Of a DNA stretch of 64,000 nucleotides, positions 29,052 to 37,081 are shown one piece after another. This stretch comes from Bifidobacterium asteroides (GTDB lineage Bacteria; Actinomycetota; Actinomycetes; Actinomycetales; Bifidobacteriaceae), in NCBI RefSeq assembly GCF_030758775.1, contig NZ_CP132384.1, positions 992,001 through 1,056,000 on the forward strand. Reading direction: 5' to 3'. Under the pieces are notes generated by a model. It was not told the origin of the DNA. It ran no database searches and saw only the letters and a list, made by a program, of their open reading frames with translations. A program made the translations under genes and the position numbers. Position 1 is the first letter of the stretch. Each line of letters opens with the position of its first letter.

Positions 29052-32000
29052 TTACTCGTGTGAAGCGTGTGACAGCCTGTGTTGTTCTCTCCTGTGGCGG
29101 CGTGAGGCGAGGACCCCGCCCATGCCGGTCATTCCTGTGGCCAGGATGAGCAGGATGCCCTCCCCGCCTGCTCTTGGGAGCACGCCTGCGGGCAGGTACG
29201 TGTATCGGAGGGTGGTGTCGGGCGTTTGGGGTGCGCCGCCCAGCGTGTAGTCCACGCTGACCGTGACCGTGCCCGGCTGGTGCGCGGGCGTGGTCACGGT
29301 GACACTATTGCCGTCGCCGCGCGTCAGCCCTGATACGGGTGTCTGGTCGAATCTGACGCCGGTGATCACCAGCTGCAGGTTGAACGACACCGGCACAGGA
29401 ACAAGACTACTAGCGCTAAAGTTATAGTGCCCTGTGGGGATGCTGTCGTTGCCGAGCTGGCCATAGCCGTTGTATCCCCAGGCGTAGGCGTTGCCGTCGC
29501 TGCCCACGGCCAGCGAATACTCGTATCCGCCGCTGACCTGTGCGGCTTTGAGCCCTTGGCTCTTGTCGGTGGGGCTGGCGGGGTCGCGCACGCGCACAGG
29601 AACAGACGAAGAGCCGGCTCTGCTGTTGTTGCCGAGTCCGCCATAGGCGTTGGTTCCCCAGGCGTAGACGTATCCGTCGCTGTCCACGGCCAGCGAATGC
29701 CAGTATCTGGCGCTGACCTGTGTGGCTTTCAGCCCTTTGCTCGTGTCGGTGGGGCTGGCGGGGTCGCGCACGCGCACAGGAACGGATGAATTCGCATAGT
29801 CGCCGCTGGTGTTGTTGCCGAGCTGGCCAACGTTGTTGACTCCCCAAGCGTAGACGTTCCCGTCGCTGCCCACGGCCAGCGAGTGCCATTCTCCGCCGCT
29901 GACCTGTGTGGCTTTCAGCCCTTTGCTCGTGTCGGTGGGATTAGTGGGGTCACGCACACGCACAGGAACATACGAAGAGCCTCCGCCGTTGCCGAGCTGG
30001 CCATACTTGTTGTCTCCCCAGGCGTAGGCGTTCCCGTCGCTGCCCAGGGCCAGCGAATGATCGTATCCGGCGCTGACCTGCACGTAGGTGAAATCCTCTG
30101 GCAGGTCCGGGTACGTGCTGCGGTCGGGCGTCTTCACCCTGACCGGCGCATGCCGCTCGCTGGTTGTCCCGTCGCCGAGCCGGCCATTGCTGTTGTCTCC
30201 CCAGGCGTAGGCGTTCCCGTCGCTGCCCAGGGCCAGCGAATGAGAGCCTCCGGCGCTGACATGCACGTAGGTGAAATCCGCTGGCAGATCCGGGTACGTC
30301 TTGCGATCAGGCTTCCTCACCCTCACTGGCGTAGACCGATAGCTGCCGCTCGTCCCATCGCCGAGCTGGCCATAGTAGCTATTGTCTCCCCAGGCGTAGG
30401 CGTTCCCGTCGCTGCCCAGGGCCAGCGAATGAGAGCTTCCGGCGCTGACCTGCACGTAGGTGAAATCCGCTGGCAGGTCCGGGTACGTGTTGCGGTCAGG
30501 CTGCTTCACCATGACCGGCGTATGACGTTCCGTGATGCTCGTCCCGTCGCCGAGCTGGCCATAGTAGTTGTCTCCCCATGCGTAGGCATTCCCGTCGCTG
30601 CCCACCGCCAAGGAAAAATTGCCGTTGGCTGCTCCGCTGACCTGGCTGAGCCTGATGCCCCGGCTGGCGCTGTCAGGCGGGGTGATGGTGGTGGATTCCC
30701 TGCCCAGCTGGCTGCCCTTGTCGGGGCTGATGCTCCACGCGCTGTTCCGGCCTGCGTGCGACCATCTGGCGGTCAGGGTCAGGTTCTTGTCGACGGGCTT
30801 GCTGAAATCGTAGGCGATATCGCCGATGAACCATCCGTCGAACAGGAAGCCTTGGCGCGCCGGGTCAGGGGAGGGGCGCTTCACCCTGCTGTTCGGGGCG
30901 GAGAAACTCTGGTCTGTGGGTTCTGGTTTTCCTCCGCCTGTGTCGAATCGGACCGTGAGTGTGGATCGTGGTTCGGTGTCTCGTGTCAGCGTCTGGTCGG
31001 CCGTGTAGTTGAGGCTCCTGGTGAAGGGCCGGCCGTCTTGCCTGCCGGTGATGAGGATGGCGGCTGGCCCGGGCTTGCTGGCAGGTATGTCCGCCTGCCA
31101 TGAATCGTTGTTCCTGCTGAGCGTCAATGCTTGGCCGTCCATGCTGGCTGATTCCAAAGCGGGCGACTGTGTGGTGTCGAGCCGGGCTGGCCTGCCTGGC
31201 TGGCCCTGCTTGTCTAAGCTCCACGTGAACGCATTGTCCTGCCTGCTGATGGCGGTCATCCTGCTGCCGGTGCTTGCAGCCTGCGTGTACTGCTGGCTCC
31301 CGTCGTCTGCCCGGGTGGGTGCTTCGCCAGGCTTCCAAGCCCAGATGTGGCCTTTGGAATCAACCAAAGCTGCTTGTGTTGTATTAATGCTTATTGCTAT
31401 TACGGCAGAATGGTCAGGCAGGACTAGCGACTCTGTCTGGTTTTGTCCGTTGTCCAGATAGCTGGCCTGGCCTGTTGAGTCCAGAAGTATAAAGCCGTGA
31501 TCCATAGCTGATATCTGAACAATTCGGTTGGCTAGCTTGACGGGTTGAATCTGATTGGTATTAATGGCATACGGCTTCCGAGTCCAGGCCTGGCCCTTGC
31601 TGTCCAAGGCGAGCAGGCGATCAATGTTGGCAGCCGCTTTGACTGCCAATGCCTGCCTTGGCAGGCTTATGGCCTTTCCTGTTGGCTCACCCTTACTGGT
31701 CCATGTGTGGATACGCCCTTCCTGATCTACTGCCATAAGTCGGTCAGCAGCCATGGCAATGCTGGTGTAGGTCGTGGGGTCTGCCTCGAGTAGGGCTGGC
31801 GTCTCCCCGCTTTTGCTCCAAATGTAGATGCGGTGGTCCCGGCTCAGGGCCGCGTAGCTGTTATCGCCAGCGACTCCAGCTGTGAATCGCACCTCGCCAG
31901 ACGTATCTCGAGGTGATGGCACCTGAACAGGCATCTTATCGTTCGTTGTCCACGTGAAAAGGTGGCCATCGCCGGTCACGCCGATCAGCTTGCCGTCATG

Positions 32001-32651
32001 GGCTTCCAAGGTGCTGAACGATGGTGAATCCGAGTTTGGCGGTGTGATGGTGATGCTGGTGCCGACGGAAGCCGGACCATGGTCAGGGCTGAGCGCCCAA
32101 TCAGTCACCGGGGTCCACTTGGCCTTCAAAACGGTGTCCCCGGTGATCGGGGTGCGGAAGTCCATGATCCTGTCATGCTCCGACCAGCCGTCAAACCTGT
32201 AGCCGTCACGCTTCGGATTATCGGCAGGAGGTGACGCTAGCGATCCATCCGGCACAGTTACACGTTCCGCTTTGCTTCCATTAGCAGGATCGAACATGAC
32301 CGTGTGAGAATCAGCAGCAGACTTGATTACTGCGGTTGAATAAGAGCTGGATGGGGAGATTCCAAGGGACTGGGAAGGGCCAGTTGGAGACTGACTAGCA
32401 GAAGGGGAAACAGATGAAGTGGTCAGCGGCGAGGGGGAAGGCAGGCTAGAAGGTTGTAGATGGCTAAGGGAACCGTTATCTACCTGAGTTGTATAGCGAC
32501 CCCCCCCCCTGTTGACATCTGAGCCGGAGGCGAAGACGGTGCCGGTGGCCATGCCGGTCAGCAGCAGGGGTATCAGCACCATTGCTGACATGAGCGACCG
32601 CAGGCCAAACCTATGCGTGCGAGAATCGGCAGACGTCGACGACGAAACCAC
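29052..32651 (-). CDS. Large secreted RCC1/InlB-repeat surface protein
   Basis: A 1199-residue exported protein. Order: signal peptide (1-42), Ser/Pro-rich linker (55-110), InlB B-repeat (115-180), a degenerate seven-blade RCC1-like propeller (212-485), a second InlB B-repeat (565-632, FLFDGWFIGDIAYDF), a regular seven-blade RCC1 propeller (about 668-1085, units of SLALGSDGNAYAWGD), a beta-rich domain, and an end resembling a sorting signal (LPRAG, hydrophobic stretch, RRHRRE). The two halves share a WSxSPDxG...TITPP joint, so the protein is an internal duplication. GTG 32651 is chosen because GGGGAGG lies six bases upstream; a TTG at 32675 is the alternative. A role in adhesion is an inference from InlB repeats. 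Confidence 0.85.
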   Translation of the reverse strand: MVSSSTSADSRTHRFGLRSLMSAMVLIPLLLTGMATGTVFASGSDVNRGGGRYTTQVDNGSLSHLQPSSLPSPSPLTTSSVSPSASQSPTGPSQSLGISPSSSYSTAVIKSAADSHTVMFDPANGSKAERVTVPDGSLASPPADNPKRDGYRFDGWSEHDRIMDFRTPITGDTVLKAKWTPVTDWALSPDHGPASVGTSITITPPNSDSPSFSTLEAHDGKLIGVTGDGHLFTWTTNDKMPVQVPSPRDTSGEVRFTAGVAGDNSYAALSRDHRIYIWSKSGETPALLEADPTTYTSIAMAADRLMAVDQEGRIHTWTSKGEPTGKAISLPRQALAVKAAANIDRLLALDSKGQAWTRKPYAINTNQIQPVKLANRIVQISAMDHGFILLDSTGQASYLDNGQNQTESLVLPDHSAVIAISINTTQAALVDSKGHIWAWKPGEAPTRADDGSQQYTQAASTGSRMTAISRQDNAFTWSLDKQGQPGRPARLDTTQSPALESASMDGQALTLSRNNDSWQADIPASKPGPAAILITGRQDGRPFTRSLNYTADQTLTRDTEPRSTLTVRFDTGGGKPEPTDQSFSAPNSRVKRPSPDPARQGFLFDGWFIGDIAYDFSKPVDKNLTLTARWSHAGRNSAWSISPDKGSQLGRESTTITPPDSASRGIRLSQVSGAANGNFSLAVGSDGNAYAWGDNYYGQLGDGTSITERHTPVMVKQPDRNTYPDLPADFTYVQVSAGSSHSLALGSDGNAYAWGDNSYYGQLGDGTSGSYRSTPVRVRKPDRKTYPDLPADFTYVHVSAGGSHSLALGSDGNAYAWGDNSNGRLGDGTTSERHAPVRVKTPDRSTYPDLPEDFTYVQVSAGYDHSLALGSDGNAYAWGDNKYGQLGNGGGSSYVPVRVRDPTNPTDTSKGLKATQVSGGEWHSLAVGSDGNVYAWGVNNVGQLGNNTSGDYANSSVPVRVRDPASPTDTSKGLKATQVSARYWHSLAVDSDGYVYAWGTNAYGGLGNNSRAGSSSVPVRVRDPASPTDKSQGLKAAQVSGGYEYSLAVGSDGNAYAWGYNGYGQLGNDSIPTGHYNFSASSLVPVPVSFNLQLVITGVRFDQTPVSGLTRGDGNSVTVTTPAHQPGTVTVSVDYTLGGAPQTPDTTLRYTYLPAGVLPRAGGEGILLILATGMTGMGGVLASRRHRREQHRLSHASHE
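29430..30650 (-). repeat. Seven tandem DNA repeats encoding RCC1 blades
   Basis: Units of about 165-190 bp each encode one blade. The middle copies are nearly identical at DNA level over 40-50 bases (around 30015, 30197 and 30386). Such identity permits recombination that could change blade number. Confidence 0.85.
32500..32509 (-). repeat. Homopolymer tract of ten G (coding strand)
   Basis: A run of ten C on the plus strand, G10 in the surface-protein gene, covering codons 48-51 directly after the signal peptide. In the present state the frame is open; gain or loss of one base would truncate the product shortly after the signal sequence. Confidence 0.9.
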
Positions 32652-32724
32652 AACAAACCTCCCCAAAGGATTCAAAACATTTCACTGACCCAGTCCCCCG
32701 CAACCATGGGCAGCGCATGAGCAA

Positions 32725-32754
32725 ATCCTATCACGGGGCCATATGAGCGTCGAA
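32725..32754 (-). promoter_or_regulatory. Candidate promoter of the surface-protein gene
   Basis: On the minus strand TTCGAC (32749-32754) and TAGGAT (32725-32730) are separated by 18 bp, about 75 bp before the GTG start. This is motif matching only. Confidence 0.35.
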
Positions 32755-32776
32755 TCCCCCGGCAATTCACCCAGGC

Positions 32777-33652
32777 TCAGCTGGCCGCCACGCCCCCTAC
32801 TGCGGGCAGGGCGCCGACCATGAGCATGATGGCCACGAAGATGGCCAGGCCGATCCGGTAGATGACGAATCCCCGGTAGGAGAAGCGCGAGACGATCTTC
32901 AAAAAGGCGATGATGACGATGTATCCCAGCAGGAAGCTGACCACGGTGGCGCAGATGGTGGCCCCCCAGCCGGGGAAGGCAGCGTCCGCGTTGATGTTCT
33001 TCAAGGATTTTACCGTCTCGAGGATGCCGGCGCCGAAGACGGCGGGAATGGCCATGAGGAAGCTGACCCGGGTGGCGGACTCGCGGGTGTAGCCCAGGGC
33101 GCGGCCGAAGGTCATGGTGCCGCCCGAGCGGGATACGCCGGGGATCAGGGCCAGCATTTGCCCGATGCCGAAGAGCAGGGCGTCGCGGGCGCTCATCTGG
33201 CGGATCTCCTTGTTCTGGCGGCCGTGGCGGTCGAAGTAGTCCAGCAGCAGGCCGAAGACGATCAGCACCACCACGGTGATCCAGAGGTTGCGCAGCTTGG
33301 TCTCGATTATCTTCTGGAAGAGCAGGCCCGCCACCACGATGGGCAGGGTTCCCAGAATGATGTACCAGCCTAGGGCCGCGTCATGATCCTTGGAGCCCAT
33401 CCGCTCGCGCCAGGAGGAGCCGTCCTTGCCGGCCAGGCAGCGGAACCAGTGGGTCAGTATGCGGGCAATGTCATGCCGGAAGTAGAGCAGGACCGCCAGC
33501 TCGGTGCCGAATTGGATGATGGCTGTGAAGGCCGCGCCAGGGTCCTGGCCCAGCAGGCCGCCCACGATGCGGATATGGGCGCTGGATGAGACGGGGAAAT
33601 ACTCCGTCAGGGCCTGCACCAGGCCGAACAGAATGGCTTCGAAGAAATTCAT
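32777..33652 (-). CDS. uppP: Undecaprenyl-diphosphate phosphatase
   Basis: A 291-residue polytopic membrane enzyme that recycles the lipid carrier of cell-wall synthesis and can confer bacitracin resistance. The two BacA motifs are present: QALTEYFPVSSSAH near residue 13 and PGVSRSGGTMTFGRALG near 170. About eight transmembrane segments. It is leftward, directly upstream of the surface-protein gene and divergent from the kinase-like gene. Confidence 0.95.
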   Translation of the reverse strand: MNFFEAILFGLVQALTEYFPVSSSAHIRIVGGLLGQDPGAAFTAIIQFGTELAVLLYFRHDIARILTHWFRCLAGKDGSSWRERMGSKDHDAALGWYIILGTLPIVVAGLLFQKIIETKLRNLWITVVVLIVFGLLLDYFDRHGRQNKEIRQMSARDALLFGIGQMLALIPGVSRSGGTMTFGRALGYTRESATRVSFLMAIPAVFGAGILETVKSLKNINADAAFPGWGATICATVVSFLLGYIVIIAFLKIVSRFSYRGFVIYRIGLAIFVAIMLMVGALPAVGGVAAS

Positions 33653-33797
33653 GGACCCCTCTTGCTATGTCGGACAACAATGGCAAGCATAGCCACCGCG
33701 CAGGGCAGGCAGAGCCAAGGGCCGGGCATGTCTCGCAGAATGCCCACAATGGGTCTTGTCGGAATCGACGACTCGACGAATAGGGGTGTGGATCATC

Positions 33798-34592
33798 ATG
33801 GCCAAGACCTACAGAAAATCCAGGGGCGGGGCCCCGGCGGGATTCTTCGAGTGCGAGGGGCGTGGGCTTCAATGGCTGGGCCAGGCTCAGGCCCAGGGCG
33901 GTCCCCGGGTGGTGGACGTTTACGACTGGGGCCCGGACTACCTGGACATCGAGGAGGTGGCCTCCGCCTCCCCCACGCCTGGTGCCGCCTACCGTTTTGG
34001 CGCCCAGCTGGCCCACATGCATGATGCCGGGGCCGACCACTTCGGCTCCGCGCCCGAGGGCTACACGGGCACCTGCTACTTCGGACCCCTGCAGGATCCG
34101 CTCCCCATGGACGTGGGCGCCTGGGACGACCCGGCCACCTACTGGGCCAAGGGACGGCTGGAGCCCATGGTGGGCATGGCCATGGATCGGCGAGCCCTGA
34201 ACCGCAATGACATGAAGATGACCGAAGAGGTGATCCAGGCCCTGCCGGAGCTGCTGGGCGCTGCCGCCAATGACAAGCCAGCCCGGGTCCACGGGGACCT
34301 GTGGAGCGGGAACGTCATGTGGACCAGGAACGACGGGAACACCCAGGCCGTCCTGATCGACCCTGCGGCCCATGGCGGCCACCGCGAGGAGGATCTGGCC
34401 ATGCTGCAGCTGTTCGGCATCCCCTACCTGGGGCAGATTCTGGACGGTTACCAGAGCGTGCATCCCCTGGCGGCCGGCTACCGGAACCGGACCACGCTCT
34501 GGCAGCTCTACGCCATCGCCGGGCACTGCGCATTCTTCGGCGGCGGCTATGTGAGCGAGTACCGGTCCATGTGCCGGTCGCTGCTGGGCTGA
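33798..34592 (+). CDS. Fructosamine-3-kinase-like protein
   Basis: A 264-residue member of the fructosamine/ketosamine kinase family, small-molecule kinases that can phosphorylate glycated amines. The catalytic loop HGDLWSGNVMW near residue 165 and the metal-binding IDPAAHGGHREEDLAM near 188 are intact. AQLAHMHDAG near 73 is also typical. The N-terminal nucleotide-binding lobe is short, and no clear P-loop lysine region beyond GAPAGFFECEG is seen. ATG 33798 follows AGGGGTGTGG. Substrate in bacteria is uncertain. Confidence 0.85.
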   Translation: MAKTYRKSRGGAPAGFFECEGRGLQWLGQAQAQGGPRVVDVYDWGPDYLDIEEVASASPTPGAAYRFGAQLAHMHDAGADHFGSAPEGYTGTCYFGPLQDPLPMDVGAWDDPATYWAKGRLEPMVGMAMDRRALNRNDMKMTEEVIQALPELLGAAANDKPARVHGDLWSGNVMWTRNDGNTQAVLIDPAAHGGHREEDLAMLQLFGIPYLGQILDGYQSVHPLAAGYRNRTTLWQLYAIAGHCAFFGGGYVSEYRSMCRSLLG

Positions 34593-34602
34593 CTCAGCCG
34601 GC

Positions 34603-35739
34603 TCAGCTGAAGATGTCCTTGAGCTTGCCGAAGATCCCCTTGCGGCCCCAGGCTCCGGCAGGCTTGGCGCTCTGCGGGACCTGCCTGGCTTCGGAGTCGT
34701 GGCTGTTGGCGAAGTCCTCAATAAGGCGGCGCTGATCGTCGTCCAGCTTGGTGGGGATCTGGACCAGCACGTGGACGATGATGTCGCCGCGCTCCTCCCG
34801 GTTGCCGAGCCTGGTTACTCCCAGGCCCTTGATGGTGATCTCCTGGTCGGGCTGGCAGCCGGCGGGGATGTCCACCTGGCGCTGGCCGTCGAAGGTCTCC
34901 AGGTCAACCTGGTGGCCCAGCACGGCCCAGGTCATGGGCACGGCGATCCAGCAGTGCAGATCCTGGCCGCTGCGGGTGTAGTGTTTGTCGGGCTTGATGG
35001 TGATGTCCACATACAGGTCGCCGGCGGCACCGCCGCCCTCGCCCACCTCGCCCTGGGAGGCCAGCCGCAGCCGGGAGCCGTCAGCCACGCCTGCGGGCAC
35101 GTTGACGCCCACCTCGCGCCGGGTGCGCACACGGCCGTGGCCGTTGCAGACCGGGCAGGGGTGCTCGATGATGGTGCCGTGGCCCTCGCACCGCTCGCAG
35201 GGTGCCTGGCTCATCATCTGCCCCAGCAGGGTCCGCACCACCTTCTGGGCATAGCCCTTGCCGTTGCAGACCGGGCAGGTCACCGGGGATGTCCCCTTCT
35301 GGGCCCCCGAGCCGCCGCACTCCTGGCAGAGGCCGTAGGTGCTGATGGGGGTGCGCACCACGCCGCCGAAGATGGCGGTCTTCATGTCCACGGAGACCTG
35401 GGCCAGGGCGTCCCGGCCGGGCTGGGTGCGCGGAATGGGCCCCTGGGCGGTGCCCCCGAAGCCGCCGCCGAAGAACTGGTTGAAGACGTCGCCCATGTCG
35501 AAGGGGCTGCCCCCCTGGGAGGCCTGCGGGTCGTTGGGGTCCACGCCCGCGTCGTACATGCGCCGCTTCTCGGGGTCGGAGAGCACCTCGTAGGCGCTGT
35601 TGACCTCCTTGAACTTGTCCTCGTATTCAGGCCCGGCGATGTCCGGGTGGTACTTGCGGCTCATCTTGCGATAGGCACGCTTGATGTCCTGATCGCTCGC
35701 GCCGCGCTCGACTCCCAAAACCTCGTAGTAATCTGCCAC
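34603..35739 (-). CDS. dnaJ: Chaperone protein DnaJ
   Basis: A 378-residue co-chaperone of DnaK. The J domain (1-65) has HPD in RKYHPDIAG, followed by a Gly/Phe-rich region (about 75-105) and four CxxCxGxG zinc repeats between about residues 138 and 210. A C-terminal client-binding domain completes it. It lies 84 bases downstream of hrcA, the common hrcA-dnaJ pair of actinobacteria, so it is probably under HrcA control through the CIRCE site. Confidence 0.96.
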   Translation of the reverse strand: MADYYEVLGVERGASDQDIKRAYRKMSRKYHPDIAGPEYEDKFKEVNSAYEVLSDPEKRRMYDAGVDPNDPQASQGGSPFDMGDVFNQFFGGGFGGTAQGPIPRTQPGRDALAQVSVDMKTAIFGGVVRTPISTYGLCQECGGSGAQKGTSPVTCPVCNGKGYAQKVVRTLLGQMMSQAPCERCEGHGTIIEHPCPVCNGHGRVRTRREVGVNVPAGVADGSRLRLASQGEVGEGGGAAGDLYVDITIKPDKHYTRSGQDLHCWIAVPMTWAVLGHQVDLETFDGQRQVDIPAGCQPDQEITIKGLGVTRLGNREERGDIIVHVLVQIPTKLDDDQRRLIEDFANSHDSEARQVPQSAKPAGAWGRKGIFGKLKDIFS

Positions 35740-35823
35740 CGATCATCCTTTTCGTTTGATGCCCTCTCGACCCATAGTTGCATGGGCCCACGATACCTAT
35801 GACTTATGCGTTTGCCTTGACGG

Positions 35824-36897
35824 TCACGGCTCCCCGTCGCCTGCCAAAAAACCGGTCAAATACGAGGCCACGGCACGAACCGCGCTCATGGTCGCCGGAT
35901 AGTCCATGTGGGTCGGGCCGATGGAGCCCACGAAGGCCACGGGCTCGTCGGCTTCGGAGCCGTCGGTCTGCCTGGACCGGGCATGCCCGTATCCGCTGGT
36001 CACCACCGAGGCGTGGGCCAGCTCCGGGGTCCTGGTTTCGGTGCCGATGGCCACGCTGACCCCGTTGCTCTCGCGGGAAAGCTCGCTCTGGGCCCGCATG
36101 AGCCGCATGAGCACCACCTGCTCCTCCAGGGCGTCCAGCAGCGAGCCCAGGTCCCCCAGGGAGACGGCCTGGCTGTGGGTCAGCTGGGAGGTGCCGGCCA
36201 TGTAGAGGCCGCTGGTCTGCTCCCGGGTGGCCATCTCGTCGAAGACCGTGGCCACCAGGCGCAGCATGGACTTGTCACGGCCCTCGGTCAGGGAGTCGGC
36301 CAGCATGCGGCAGCGGTCGGCGGCGCGGTCCAGGGGCAGGTCCTGGCACTGCCTGTTGATTTTGTCGGACAGATCCGCCAGGGCATTCGGGTCCTCCTGC
36401 AGGGGCCCGTGCAGGGTGCGCTGGACCACCCGGCCGGTGTCGGTGATGACCACCATAAGCACGGTCCCCCGGCTCAGTCCTATGAGCTCGGCCCGGCGCA
36501 GGTTCGAGCTGGCCAGGGAGGGCGAGGCCACCACGGCGATCTGCCCGGTGATCTGGGCCAGAAGCCGGGCGGCGTGCTGCAGGGTGTCCTCCAGGTTGAC
36601 CGACCCGGACAGGAAGGCGTTGATCCCCCGGCGCTGGGCGGCGGACAGGGGCACGATGGTGGCCAGCCTGTCGACGAAGTAACGGTAGCCCTTCTGGGTG
36701 GGGATGCGGCCGGCCGAGGTGTGGGGCTGGATCAGGTAGCCCTCGCTCTCCAGGGCCGCCATGTCGTTGCGCACGGTGGCGGAGCTGACTCCAAGCTGAT
36801 GATTTCTGGTGAGCGAACCCGACCCTACCGGCTCGCGAGAACGGATATAGTCCTCGACGACCGCGCGCAGCACCAGCATGCGTCTGGTATTAGGCAA
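35824..36897 (-). CDS. hrcA: Heat-inducible transcription repressor HrcA
   Basis: A 357-residue repressor of heat-shock genes. The N-terminal winged helix includes RMLVLRAVVEDYIRSREPVGSGSL and GVSSATVRNDMAALE, and a GAF-like domain and a dimerisation region follow. TTG 36897 is chosen because AAGGAG lies five bases upstream; an ATG at 36915 has no ribosome site. The CIRCE operator lies immediately upstream, implying autoregulation, and dnaJ is downstream. Confidence 0.94.
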   Translation of the reverse strand: MPNTRRMLVLRAVVEDYIRSREPVGSGSLTRNHQLGVSSATVRNDMAALESEGYLIQPHTSAGRIPTQKGYRYFVDRLATIVPLSAAQRRGINAFLSGSVNLEDTLQHAARLLAQITGQIAVVASPSLASSNLRRAELIGLSRGTVLMVVITDTGRVVQRTLHGPLQEDPNALADLSDKINRQCQDLPLDRAADRCRMLADSLTEGRDKSMLRLVATVFDEMATREQTSGLYMAGTSQLTHSQAVSLGDLGSLLDALEEQVVLMRLMRAQSELSRESNGVSVAIGTETRTPELAHASVVTSGYGHARSRQTDGSEADEPVAFVGSIGPTHMDYPATMSAVRAVASYLTGFLAGDGEP

Positions 36898-36925
36898 TGT
36901 CGCTCCTTCCGTCATGGTTTCATTA

Positions 36926-36952
36926 TTAGCACTCGGGCCATGAGAGTGCCAA
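36926..36952. promoter_or_regulatory. CIRCE operator
   Basis: TTAGCACTC (36926-36934), nine bases, then GAGTGCCAA (36944-36952). This matches the HrcA-binding consensus TTAGCACTC-N9-GAGTGCTAA with one mismatch. It lies 29 bp before hrcA and also 130 bp upstream of tkt on the other side. Confidence 0.9.
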
Positions 36953-37081
36953 AATGTCGCGCGAAGAGCCGAATTGTGTCGTCTCAAACCGATACGATGG
37001 AAGCGCAATGTGAAGGTAATCGAACATTTTCGACACAAGTCGAACATGGAGACCTCTAGATTGGAAGGAAAGCAGCACCAT

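Noticed and set aside
29430..30650. Regular repeats resembling a CRISPR array
   Set aside because: The units are 165-190 bp, coding and in frame, and encode RCC1 blades.
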